Assembly (NCBI GenBank): GCA_903927685.1
Contig: CAIYOB010000084.1
Coordinates: 1-26,802, forward strand
Length of the DNA stretch: 26,802 nt
Reading direction: 5' to 3'
From: an uncultured Planctomycetaceae bacterium
Lineage (GTDB): Bacteria > Planctomycetota > Planctomycetia > Pirellulales > Pirellulaceae
Shown here piece after piece: positions 1 through 8,364 of this stretch. The first letter of the stretch is position 1, and each line of letters starts with the position of its first letter. A program made the translations under genes and the position numbers. The notes under the pieces are model-generated. The model saw nothing but the letters and a program-made list of their open reading frames with translations, made no database searches and was not told the origin of the DNA.

Positions 1-236
1 CGATCCGCAGCGGCCAGCCGATCAACAACACGCTGTACATGGCCCGCAGCAGCATGCTGGCCATCATGACCACCTGGGCTGGCTACACCGGCCAACTGAT
101 TACCTGGGACCAGGCCATGGGCAGTCAATCCGTGGTGGCTCCGCCCCGGCTGGCCCTGGACGCGGATCCGCCGACCAAGCCCGATGCCGAAGGCCAGTAC
201 CCGCTGCCGACGCCAGGCGTGACAAAATTCCGCTGA
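1..236 (+). CDS. Gfo/Idh/MocA family oxidoreductase, C-terminal fragment
   Basis: The reading frame is open from base 3 and ends at a TGA at 234-236; the start lies left of the window, so only about 77 residues are visible. The fragment contains INNTLYMARSSMLAIM followed by YTGQLITWDQAM and ends in a PGVTKF-type tail. This pattern is typical of the C-terminus of the secreted or cytoplasmic Gfo/Idh/MocA NAD(P)-dependent oxidoreductases that are amplified in planctomycetes and act on sugars or sugar derivatives. The Rossmann NAD-binding half and the catalytic residues are outside the window, so substrate and export cannot be judged. The gene converges on the exosortase gene, with a 55-base spacer that shows no clear terminator. 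Confidence 0.8.
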   Translation, partial: IRSGQPINNTLYMARSSMLAIMTTWAGYTGQLITWDQAMGSQSVVAPPRLALDADPPTKPDAEGQYPLPTPGVTKFR

Positions 237-291
237 GGAAGTGGGACAGCCGAACAGGAGAGACATTGCGGGCGTCGGGCGGATGGGACCT

Positions 292-1734
292 TCAGAGTTC
301 CAGCAGCCACGGGAGTCCATCCAGCACGCGGAACCAGTTGACCGGGCCCGCGTCCAGCGGTTCGACGATGAACAACAGCGGCTCGCCGCCCAGGCGGCCC
401 AAGGTGGCGCGGCGCCAACTGGCCTGCAGCCAGTAGCGGGCCGGCGAGGCGTGCCGATTGACCCCGTCGCTGAACCAGAACAGGACTTCTTTCTCCTGCC
501 CATTCTCCACGACTCGGAGGGCCGTCCCGCTGCCGCCAGCCAGGGGCAGTTCCGTGGACCGGGTGATGGTCCAGCAGAACATGGGATCATGCACGGCGCG
601 GCGGTTCAGCGTCCCATCGATCACGGTGACCAGGAATTCGCGGCCCCCGAAGCGATAGGCGCGTTTGACCGCCTGGGCGCCGCCCAAGCGGCGGATTTCG
701 GATTCCGTCAGCGGGATCTCCCGGCCGGGCAAACCACCGCTGGCGGTGGGCAACTGCCGCAACCGCTCGCCGGCGTCCGGCAACGGGAACATCCGCCACA
801 CCGTGCCGACGGTCACGGCGATCCCCAGCAGACTCCACAAGGCAACCCGGACGGCCGTGCCCTCCGTCCCCCGGCTCCTCCGTTCGCCGGCCTCGCTGCC
901 TGCCGACTCGATCCGCCGAGCGCGTACCGAGGCCTGCAACCGATTCCAGCCGGCGAAACCGGCGATGCACAGGGTCAGCATCAGGGCCACGACCAGCCAG
1001 CCCCCGGCGTCGTGTACCCAGGCGAGGTAGGGCGAGTTGGGGAACCCGCCGACCGCGACGGAGACCAGCAGCACGCGGAGCGTATTGGCCAACCAGGCGA
1101 AACCGCACAGCACGGGCAACCACGCCACCAGCGAGCGCCGCTCGAGATACACATAGGCGGCCGCCAAGCCCACGACCAGCATCGCGTGCAAAGTCTCGCC
1201 GCCGGCACAGTCCTCGCTGATCTCGACCGGATGCCCCGCGACCAGCAGCAGCGTGCCTTCGCGAGTCGTCGGCAGGCCGCCCCAAGTCAGCACGTGTTGC
1301 GACACGCTCGCCGCCGAGATCCGCATTGCCCAATGGACCGGCTTGATGTCCAGGTCGGCCCAGGGAAAGACGAGCAAGGTCAACAGCAGCAACCGCCGGA
1401 CTCGCGGCAGCCTGTCCTCAGGCAGGCGGCTGCTGAGCCAGGCCCAGAGCAAGGCCGACCAGGCGATCGCGATCGGCAGCAGCAGGTCGAACGCCAAGCC
1501 GACGACGAACCCCAGCGAGACCACGGCCAGCGCCGGCAGGTTGCTCGGCCGGCGCGTGGGCTGGAACGGCCACGGGCTGCCAAGCATCACGAACAGCCCC
1601 AGGGCCGCCACGCCTAGTCCCAGCGTACCCAGATCGACTCCGCGCCGAAACGACTCGCCGTACAACAGCACGGCGGTGCCGGCCAAGACGACTGCGGCCA
1701 GGACGTCGGTGGCGAGCCAGTTCAGGCGTTTCAT
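292..1734 (-). CDS. Exosortase with EpsI-like C-terminal domain
   Basis: A 480-residue polytopic membrane protein of the exosortase/archaeosortase family. These are transpeptidase-like enzymes that recognise C-terminal PEP-CTERM-type signals and process exported proteins at the membrane. Several hydrophobic segments fill residues 1-265. The expected catalytic triad is visible: Cys176 in ISEDCAGGETLHAML, Arg220 in NTLRVLLV, and His241 in WVHDAGGW. After a charged linker (270-295) and one more membrane segment (about 296-313) comes a soluble domain (about 325-460) with HDPMFC at 382-387, resembling the EpsI domain fused to or paired with exosortases in polysaccharide loci. The planctomycete subtype called XrtU is a possible identity, but the subtype is not certain. 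The ATG overlaps the stop of the upstream TPR gene by 4 bases, which suggests translational coupling. No protein with a clear PEP-CTERM tail is encoded in the window. Confidence 0.88.
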   Translation of the reverse strand: MKRLNWLATDVLAAVVLAGTAVLLYGESFRRGVDLGTLGLGVAALGLFVMLGSPWPFQPTRRPSNLPALAVVSLGFVVGLAFDLLLPIAIAWSALLWAWLSSRLPEDRLPRVRRLLLLTLLVFPWADLDIKPVHWAMRISAASVSQHVLTWGGLPTTREGTLLLVAGHPVEISEDCAGGETLHAMLVVGLAAAYVYLERRSLVAWLPVLCGFAWLANTLRVLLVSVAVGGFPNSPYLAWVHDAGGWLVVALMLTLCIAGFAGWNRLQASVRARRIESAGSEAGERRSRGTEGTAVRVALWSLLGIAVTVGTVWRMFPLPDAGERLRQLPTASGGLPGREIPLTESEIRRLGGAQAVKRAYRFGGREFLVTVIDGTLNRRAVHDPMFCWTITRSTELPLAGGSGTALRVVENGQEKEVLFWFSDGVNRHASPARYWLQASWRRATLGRLGGEPLLFIVEPLDAGPVNWFRVLDGLPWLLEL

Positions 1735-4700
1735 AGCAGGGCCTTTAAGCGGAGGTACGCCCGGCGGTCACGGGGCGAGAGTCCGGCGACGCCGCGCTTT
1801 TCGGCCCGTTCCAGCGCCTGTTGGGCATCGGCTTTTCTGCCGCCCTGGAGATAGGCTTCCGCCAGGTGCAACAGGCGGCTGGCCGGGACCGCGTCCCCCT
1901 GCGTGCACGATTCCAGGACGCGAATGGCGTCGGCGGGTTGGGCTGCATACATCAAGATTACGCCCTGCGTGTCCAGCAGCGACGGCAGGGGGCCGACGGC
2001 TTGGATCGCCTGGTCGATCAGTGTTCGGGCGGCGGCCTGATCATTCAAATATGCGGTCAGGAACCAAGCCAGGTTGTTTTTCAATTCTGCGGCTTCGGGC
2101 TGCAGTTCCAAGCCCTTGCGGGTCAACGCGACCGCCTCGTCCGGCCGGCCCTGGTATTCCCGCAGGACGGCCAAGTTCAGCAGCAGCACCGGCAGGTCGC
2201 GGCGCGGCGGTCCATCGAGGATGGCCTGGAACATCTCTTCGGCGTGCGCCACGTCGTTCGGGTTCACGACCGCGGTGGTCAGGATCCGCGCCGCCAGCAT
2301 GGCGGCGCGACAGTCCGTCGCGGACGAGGCGACGGTCAGGCACAATTCCAGCGCCTCCCGGGACTGGCCCTGCTCGTACAGCAATCCGGCCAATCGCAGC
2401 AGGATGCCGGGGTTCTGTTCGCCCTGGGCGACCGCCTGGCGCCAGGCTTTCACCGCCTCGCGCGGCTGCCCTGTGGCTTCGGCCACCAAGCCCTGCAACA
2501 CGCGGACTTGGCGATCTTCCGGGAACTTGGCCACCAATTCCGCACAGGCCCGCTGCAATTCGTCTCGCGCGGCCGGACCGCTCTTGCCCGCCGCGTCCAG
2601 CAGCAACGCCTGGACTTGGACGATCCGCCACCGGCGGCCGGCAGCCCCCTCGAGCTTCTGCAGGGCCTCGGCGGCTTGCTTCAGGCTTGCCACGTCGCCG
2701 ACGGCCCACGCAATCTGCGCCAGTTCGAACTGGCTCAGCGCGTCGCCGGGATGTGCCGCCGACCACGCGGCGAGCCACTCGCGAGCTTGCTCGCTACGGC
2801 CGGTCTGCATGGCCAGTTGCACGCGGCGCGTCAGGTACTGGCGCTGCCGATGCTCCGACAACCCCGCGGATGCCGCCTGCCAGCCGCGATCGGCGGCTTC
2901 CCAGTCACCCTTGGCCTGGGCCAACTCGGCGCGGAATTCGCCTGCCGGCTGGCCGGCCTTCTGCTCCCAAGACTGAATGGCTTGTTCCGCACCGTCCACG
3001 TCGCCTGTCCGCAAGCGATAGGCGGCCAACAGGCCCCAGAATTCCGCCTCCTGGCCGAACTCGCGTTCGGCTTGTGGCAAGCGTGCCTCGGCCTCGGCCC
3101 GCACCTTGGGATCGGCATTCCAGCGGCCTGCCTCGAGTTCGAGGAACAGCGGGATCGGCGACTTGGGCAACCGCTCACGAACGTGGGCCAAGGCGTCCTG
3201 GAACGTCTTCCAGTCGCGGTTCCACGCCGGCTGTTGCGATTGCTCGGCAATCGCCCCGTGGGCGACTTCGATCCAGATCTGGGTGTCGTTCAGCTGTTCC
3301 GTTTTCCGTTGTTCGAGCAAGTCGAGCGCGTAGCGGTATTGGGCAACCGCCTCACGGTAGCGGCCCAGCCGGTAGTACGCGTGGGCCACGCCCAGCCGCG
3401 GCAACACGGTGCCCTCGACGAACTGCACGGCGCGCAAAAAGGTCTCGGCGGCCTCGTCCCAGCGGCTCAGGCTCGCCAGGGCCAGGCCGCGGAGGTAGAT
3501 CGCCAACCCGCGCATCCCGGGCTGCAGACTGTCTTCCGTATAGCGGTCCAGCACAGGCAGGGCCCGCTGGGGATCGGCTTCCGGGTTGGGAACGGCCAGC
3601 CACCACTGGACCCACAGCAGATCGACGATCGGACGCAGGTTAATGGGCGTCGGGCGCGCGTCCGAGGCCGCGGCGGCGGGCGAGGCGTTGGGGGCGGGCG
3701 ACGTGCCGGCCGACGCGGCTTCCGTTAACTGCTCCGCATCCGCGATGATCTCGTTCAACGTCTGCAGGGTATTCTTGGCGTCGGCCCACTGGCCTTCGGC
3801 CAGCTGCAGTTCGGCCAATCGCAGGTTCAAGACGACGTTGTCGGCACCCACGGCTTGCCGCCCCTGTTCGAGCGTCTTCACGGCGGCCTCGCGTTCTCCC
3901 GACCACCACTGCAGCTGCGCCAGCGACCAGTACGGAACCGGGTCGTCCGCCCGGTTCTGTACGGCGGCCTCCAACTGGGACTTGGCATCGGCCAGGGCGG
4001 CAGTGTCGGCCGCCTGGCTGCCGCTGCGGGGAGCGGCGGGAAAGGCTTGCCTGGCGGCCCGGCCGGCGGCCAGCAGGCGGATGACGTTGCTCGCGGGCCG
4101 CAATTCGACCAGCCGTTCCAGATCTTGTTTGATGAGCGAATCCTCGGCGGTGGTCGTGGCCAGCTGGCGGCGGAACAGCACCCGTGTCAGCCTTGCTTCC
4201 GCTTCGTCCTCGGCCTGCTCGACAGCGCGGTCGAGCGCGGCGCACGCGGCGGCGTCCAGGTCGGCGGGGCTTTTTCCGAGCGCCGTGGCCAGCCGGGCCG
4301 CGTTTCGATGGCTGAACTCGGCAAACGCGCTTGCCAGCCGCAGGTGGCCCGGCTGGTAGCCGAGTGCCTTGTCCAGGACCCGCTGGGTTTCCAGCAACCG
4401 GTCCTCGGAGGCATCCGTTCCGGGCAGCATGCGGACCAGCGCCAATGCCTTGACGCACCACGCGGCGGGGCTGTCCGGCTGGGTCTGCAGGACGATATCG
4501 GCCGACTTGGCCGCCTCGACCGGATTCTCGTCCACCAGCAGCTCGGCAAATTGGAGCCGCACCGAGTCGTTCTTGGGGTCCAAGCCGACCGCTTTGGCCA
4601 GGAACGGCACCGCGCGGCGTCGGTCCTGATCGTCGGCTGCTCCTCGTTGGATCGCCCGGCCGATTCGCTGACAGATTTCCGCATCGTCGCCGTGCAGACT

Positions 4701-4898
4701 CGCATAGCGGCGCAGTGCCGACTCGACCGTGGCCCAGTCGCCGGCTTGTTCCGCGGCCGCGGCCGCGTTCAGCAGGAGCTGTTTGTTCCTGGCCTGCCTG
4801 TACATCCACGCAGACACGCCGCCGACGGTCGCCAGCAACAACGCTGTCGCAGCGACGGCCAGGAGGATCTTCGGATGTCGCAGCCAGCGGCGGAACAT
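1731..4898 (-). CDS. Large membrane-anchored TPR repeat protein
   Basis: About 1055 residues from the ATG at 4898. I prefer this start because it follows an AAAGGG ribosome site at 6 bases and puts a positively charged stretch (FRRWLRHPK) directly before the single membrane helix at about residues 11-32. In-frame GTG (4970) and ATG (4961) starts would add a polar leader. The rest is alpha-helical tetratricopeptide-type repeats, for example AIYLRGLALASLSRWDEAAE and AHAYYRLGRYREAVAQYRYA, interrupted by an Ala/Pro/Ser-rich linker near residue 410. TPR arrays act as protein-binding scaffolds, here probably on the outer side of the membrane. Its stop overlaps the exosortase start, so the two are almost certainly co-expressed. 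Comparable long TPR proteins accompany exosortase/polysaccharide loci. No catalytic motif is seen. Confidence 0.85.
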   Translation of the reverse strand: MFRRWLRHPKILLAVAATALLLATVGGVSAWMYRQARNKQLLLNAAAAAEQAGDWATVESALRRYASLHGDDAEICQRIGRAIQRGAADDQDRRRAVPFLAKAVGLDPKNDSVRLQFAELLVDENPVEAAKSADIVLQTQPDSPAAWCVKALALVRMLPGTDASEDRLLETQRVLDKALGYQPGHLRLASAFAEFSHRNAARLATALGKSPADLDAAACAALDRAVEQAEDEAEARLTRVLFRRQLATTTAEDSLIKQDLERLVELRPASNVIRLLAAGRAARQAFPAAPRSGSQAADTAALADAKSQLEAAVQNRADDPVPYWSLAQLQWWSGEREAAVKTLEQGRQAVGADNVVLNLRLAELQLAEGQWADAKNTLQTLNEIIADAEQLTEAASAGTSPAPNASPAAAASDARPTPINLRPIVDLLWVQWWLAVPNPEADPQRALPVLDRYTEDSLQPGMRGLAIYLRGLALASLSRWDEAAETFLRAVQFVEGTVLPRLGVAHAYYRLGRYREAVAQYRYALDLLEQRKTEQLNDTQIWIEVAHGAIAEQSQQPAWNRDWKTFQDALAHVRERLPKSPIPLFLELEAGRWNADPKVRAEAEARLPQAEREFGQEAEFWGLLAAYRLRTGDVDGAEQAIQSWEQKAGQPAGEFRAELAQAKGDWEAADRGWQAASAGLSEHRQRQYLTRRVQLAMQTGRSEQAREWLAAWSAAHPGDALSQFELAQIAWAVGDVASLKQAAEALQKLEGAAGRRWRIVQVQALLLDAAGKSGPAARDELQRACAELVAKFPEDRQVRVLQGLVAEATGQPREAVKAWRQAVAQGEQNPGILLRLAGLLYEQGQSREALELCLTVASSATDCRAAMLAARILTTAVVNPNDVAHAEEMFQAILDGPPRRDLPVLLLNLAVLREYQGRPDEAVALTRKGLELQPEAAELKNNLAWFLTAYLNDQAAARTLIDQAIQAVGPLPSLLDTQGVILMYAAQPADAIRVLESCTQGDAVPASRLLHLAEAYLQGGRKADAQQALERAEKRGVAGLSPRDRRAYLRLKALL

Positions 4899-5031
4899 GT
4901 CGCACCCTTTCGGTTCCTGTTCGAGCGGGTCCCCTTCAAGCCAATTTGGACGTGGAATCATCCCAGTCACGTCGCAACCAACATCCTAGCAATGCAAAAC
5001 GTGCGCCACCAGATAGGATCGGGAGCGAACC

Positions 5032-5895
5032 TCACGGCTTGCCAATCCGTCGACCGCCCCGCCGCCGCTGGCAGTCGGGGCAGAAGAAGGTCGCGCGCTG
5101 GGCCTGGACGATCCGCCGGATGGGCCCGCCGCCGCAGGTGGGGCACGGGTGGCCCGCGCGGTCGTAAACGCGATGGTGATTCTGATAGCTGCCCGGGCTG
5201 TTGAGGACGTTGCGGTAGGTGCCGTCGGACAAGGTGGAGCCCTCGTAACGTACGGCTTCAGACAAGACATCGCACAACGCAGCGTGCAGACGCTCCCACT
5301 CGGCGGACGTCAAACGGTCGCAGCGCTGGGCCGGGTGGATGCCGGCGACGTGCAACATCTCCGCGGCATACAGATTGCCAATTCCGGCTACCGCCCGCTG
5401 GTCGAGCAGCGCCACCTTGATCGCCCGGCGGCTCGAATGCAACCGCTCGTGGAGTTGGTCCAGCGTGATCTCGAGTGCATCCGGCCCCAGTTTCTCCGGC
5501 CCCAACTCGGCGAGCAACTGGCGGGGTTGCAGCAGTCGCACCGAACCCAGTCCGCGGCGGTCCCAGAACAACAGTTGCCGAGACGAGCCCCCTGCCAGAT
5601 GCACGCAAACCCGGAGGTGCTCGCGATCCGGCGGATCCGCCAGTAGTACCAGGCCGGTCATCCGAGGCTCAAAGACCAAGACCGCTTCGCTGTCCAGCCG
5701 CAGGGCGACCCGTTTGCCATAGCGTTCAATGCCGACGATCCGGCGGCCGGCCGTCTGGCGGGCAAGCAATGCTGGCCGAGGGCGGATGCGAATCGGTTTC
5801 AGACCGCCGGCCAGCGCCTCGATACCGGTGATCCGCGCGCCGACAATCCCCAGGATTCCGCGCCGCATGGTTTCGACTTCAGGCAATTCGGGCAT
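5032..5895 (-). CDS. mutM: Formamidopyrimidine-DNA glycosylase
   Basis: A 287-residue Fpg/MutM enzyme, which excises 8-oxoguanine and formamidopyrimidines and cuts the abasic strand. The ATG at 5895 gives the required MPELPEVE start: Pro2 is the Schiff-base nucleophile after Met removal, with Glu3 beside it. An AAGGAAG ribosome site lies just upstream. Other landmarks are a lysine at 61 (ERYGKRV), the helix-two-turn-helix GIGNLYAAEMLHVAGIHP (171-188), and a C-terminal zinc finger with Cys251, Cys254, Cys272 and Cys275 and the finger arginine at 267 (QRATFFC). One difference from the E. coli enzyme is that the usual DPRRFG void-filling loop reads DRRGLG, so the Phe wedge appears to be Leu. The gene lies in the minus-strand run, 52 bases after the GxGYxYP gene, and has no obvious link to glycan functions. 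A longer in-frame extension upstream of 5895 lacks support. Confidence 0.95.
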   Translation of the reverse strand: MPELPEVETMRRGILGIVGARITGIEALAGGLKPIRIRPRPALLARQTAGRRIVGIERYGKRVALRLDSEAVLVFEPRMTGLVLLADPPDREHLRVCVHLAGGSSRQLLFWDRRGLGSVRLLQPRQLLAELGPEKLGPDALEITLDQLHERLHSSRRAIKVALLDQRAVAGIGNLYAAEMLHVAGIHPAQRCDRLTSAEWERLHAALCDVLSEAVRYEGSTLSDGTYRNVLNSPGSYQNHHRVYDRAGHPCPTCGGGPIRRIVQAQRATFFCPDCQRRRGGRRIGKP

Positions 5896-5947
5896 GGATC
5901 TTCCTTCTCGGAGCCGGGGCACTGCGGTGCCCGTCGGCGGGACTCGA

Positions 5948-8350
5948 TCAGGGGCCGGGCTCTGGGCGGCTGTCCGTGGCCCGGCGAATGACGACCGTGC
6001 GCACCTGAAACGGCGCGTCCAGATAATAAAACCGGAAGTCGGTCGCTCCGTTCTGGGCGCCCTGGAACCGTGCATCCGCGATCCGGAACACCGTCTTGCG
6101 CCACGCGCCACTGCCCTCCGCCTGGACGACGTGCGGATACGATTTGTAAGCACCGCCCAGCGTTGCGGCGGTATCGGTGGAATCGTATTCCAGCCCCCAT
6201 CTCAGGCGTTCGGTGTCCAAAGCCTCGACCTCGATCTCCAATTCGCCTTGGCCCGGGCGGTAGAAGCTGTCCGCGACATCGAAGTACAGGTAGCGAGCCC
6301 GGGGATGAGCCGGCAAGAGCCAATACATCCCGTTGTCCGCCTGCTCGACCGTGAACCGGCCGTCGTCGACGTAGACGGCATCCAGGCCACTGGACCGCCC
6401 GGGCCGTGCCGAGACCTCCCGGGCCCGCTCGAACTGGTCCGACGCGTACTGCGCTCGGTGCGTTTCGTATTCCCGCACCAGCCACAGCAGGGTGTACAGG
6501 TCGACCAGTTGGACCTCGTCACCGGCCAGCGACTTGAGTTCACGCTCGACGTTGGCATACCAGGTCGGAGTCTGCAAGATCGAACGGAACACGGCGAAAC
6601 GCGGCGTCGGGCCGCTGGTTCCGTTGCGCAGCATGCTGGCCGCCTCGCGGGGATCGCTCGGCAGATCGCCGCGCATGCGCAGGAAGGGCATTCCCTGGTG
6701 CACGCCTTGGCCCCCGATCTTCTGCGCCACAATCCCGCCGGGAGAAAACCTCGCGTAGGCATCCAGCCCTGCGGACGCCAGGCCGGGGCCGAAACCGTCG
6801 ATCACAAAACCGGTCAGGCTGATGTCCCATTGCGAAAAGAACCGTTGGCAGTGCCGCTCCCACGCGGCGAGGCCCGAATCCAGGCCGGAATGCGGCCGGG
6901 GAGGCGTCAGCAGCCCGGGATTCAGGTAGCCAGCCCCCGAATCGCCGGCGACGAAGAAATCGTTCGCCGTCCGCTGTTGCCAGGCCCAGGCCATCCCCAA
7001 CGGAAATCGCTCGCACAGATTGGGATTGAAGGCCCAGGACAAGGCGAGCGTGCCCCGCGCGGGATCGCTCCACATGCGAGGCAACTGATGATACAGCCAG
7101 GCGGCCGAGTCATAGTCGCCGACGTAGTGGGCGACGTAGCGGCGTGGCACAATCCGCCCCTGGGCATCCAGGATGCCGCGGGCCTGCAGGCTCTCACGCG
7201 TTGGTTTCGGATTCTGGCAATAACGCTCGGCCAATGGATAGTGCTGGTAAAAAGACGCGTTGGCCATCGCGCCCAGGCCGATGGCGTCGGCGTCCATGAA
7301 CGCGTTGTAGCAGGACAGGATCTCGGCGTACTTCCATTCCGTCGGGACCGCCTCGTGCCGCCCCTTGGCCGCCCAAACGCCGTTCTGGAAATCGGTGTAC
7401 TTGTAAGCCCACGGGACAAAGCCGGCGGCGTGCAGGCAGGCATCCTTGCCGGCGCGCTGCTGGGTCGCCTGCAGGATGGCCTTCAGCGTCGCCGCATCGG
7501 TCCCCGGCCGTTGACCGGGATCGTCGACGCAAGCCTCGTCGTCCCAGACGTTCAAGTCGAAGACCAGCCCGCGGCGGGCGATCACAAAGTCGTGGTTCAT
7601 CAGGGTGTGATTCTGCGGCGCGATCGCGGCATGGCATTGGAGCCAGAAGGCGTCCAGATAGTACCCTAGCCGCTGCGGATCCGTCTTGCCGGTCTTGACG
7701 TAGTGCTCGATCAGCCACCGATACGCATCACACTTGGCGCTGCCCGTCGAGGGGATCTGCGTGCCGGCAATGGTGCCTTGCCCGGTGAACAAAGGCGCTC
7801 CGTCAGCCGCCAGCAATCGCACGCCGCTCGCCAGGGGGCCGGCGTCGTGCGTCAAGCGGCGATACAACGAGTCGGGCGCAGCATCATAGCGCAGGCACAG
7901 CAGGCTGTCGCAGCCGGCGATGGTGGAGGCCAGGTTCGACGTGGCCGGGACACGCTCGTCCCAGACGACGGCGCCTTGATAGTGCGGCCGAAATCGCAGC
8001 AACAGGTCGTCCAAGCTGCGAATCGTCTCCACCGGCCGCTGGGCGAGCCAGCCGCCGTCCTCCCGCATTCGCTGCCACCAGAAATCATCGGGTTCCGGAA
8101 GGCAGCGCAAGAACAGTCGCGGCGCGTCCCGATTGGCCAGTCCCTGCAGGGACACGACCAGGTGGATCTCGTCCCAGAGCCGCCGCCGCTGTTGGGGATC
8201 CTTCAGGTCCAACGTCCCGAGAGGCGTCAGGTCATAATACACCACCGGTTCTGCGGACTGTTCGCCGGCGTGGGACGCCGGCGATACGCCCGCCAGCGCC
8301 GTTGACAGGATGACCACGAAGAACCCAGTCGGCACTCGCCAAGCGTGCAT
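5948..8350 (-). CDS. Secreted GxGYxYP-domain putative glycoside hydrolase
   Basis: An 800-residue exported protein. The ATG at 8350 has an AGGGGAG ribosome site and gives a signal peptide (about residues 1-29, hydrophobic FFVVILSTALAGVSPASHA). Residues 472-478 read GAGYLNP, fitting the motif that names the GxGYxYP family, whose members are predicted glycosidases often found in polysaccharide-use loci; the exact reaction is unknown. The N-terminal part (about 35-130) carries the family-like segment RRRLWDEIHLVVSLQGLANRDAPRLF, and the last 130 residues look like a beta-sandwich carbohydrate-binding domain. The second Tyr of the name motif is Asn here. Only 14 bases separate the gene from the acyltransferase-fusion stop, so they probably share a transcript. 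Substrate is not predictable from sequence. Confidence 0.82.
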   Translation of the reverse strand: MHAWRVPTGFFVVILSTALAGVSPASHAGEQSAEPVVYYDLTPLGTLDLKDPQQRRRLWDEIHLVVSLQGLANRDAPRLFLRCLPEPDDFWWQRMREDGGWLAQRPVETIRSLDDLLLRFRPHYQGAVVWDERVPATSNLASTIAGCDSLLCLRYDAAPDSLYRRLTHDAGPLASGVRLLAADGAPLFTGQGTIAGTQIPSTGSAKCDAYRWLIEHYVKTGKTDPQRLGYYLDAFWLQCHAAIAPQNHTLMNHDFVIARRGLVFDLNVWDDEACVDDPGQRPGTDAATLKAILQATQQRAGKDACLHAAGFVPWAYKYTDFQNGVWAAKGRHEAVPTEWKYAEILSCYNAFMDADAIGLGAMANASFYQHYPLAERYCQNPKPTRESLQARGILDAQGRIVPRRYVAHYVGDYDSAAWLYHQLPRMWSDPARGTLALSWAFNPNLCERFPLGMAWAWQQRTANDFFVAGDSGAGYLNPGLLTPPRPHSGLDSGLAAWERHCQRFFSQWDISLTGFVIDGFGPGLASAGLDAYARFSPGGIVAQKIGGQGVHQGMPFLRMRGDLPSDPREAASMLRNGTSGPTPRFAVFRSILQTPTWYANVERELKSLAGDEVQLVDLYTLLWLVREYETHRAQYASDQFERAREVSARPGRSSGLDAVYVDDGRFTVEQADNGMYWLLPAHPRARYLYFDVADSFYRPGQGELEIEVEALDTERLRWGLEYDSTDTAATLGGAYKSYPHVVQAEGSGAWRKTVFRIADARFQGAQNGATDFRFYYLDAPFQVRTVVIRRATDSRPEPGP

Positions 8351-8364
8351 CGCACTCCCCTTTG

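Noticed and set aside
241..3728. Long plus-strand open frames (up to 796 residues) opposite the exosortase and TPR genes
   Set aside because: They are Arg/Pro/Gly-rich shadows of high-GC genes, lack ribosome sites, and lie exactly antisense to frames with clear protein motifs.
5729..7669. 646-residue plus-strand frame opposite MutM and the GxGYxYP gene
   Set aside because: Antisense of two well-supported genes with no domain features of its own.
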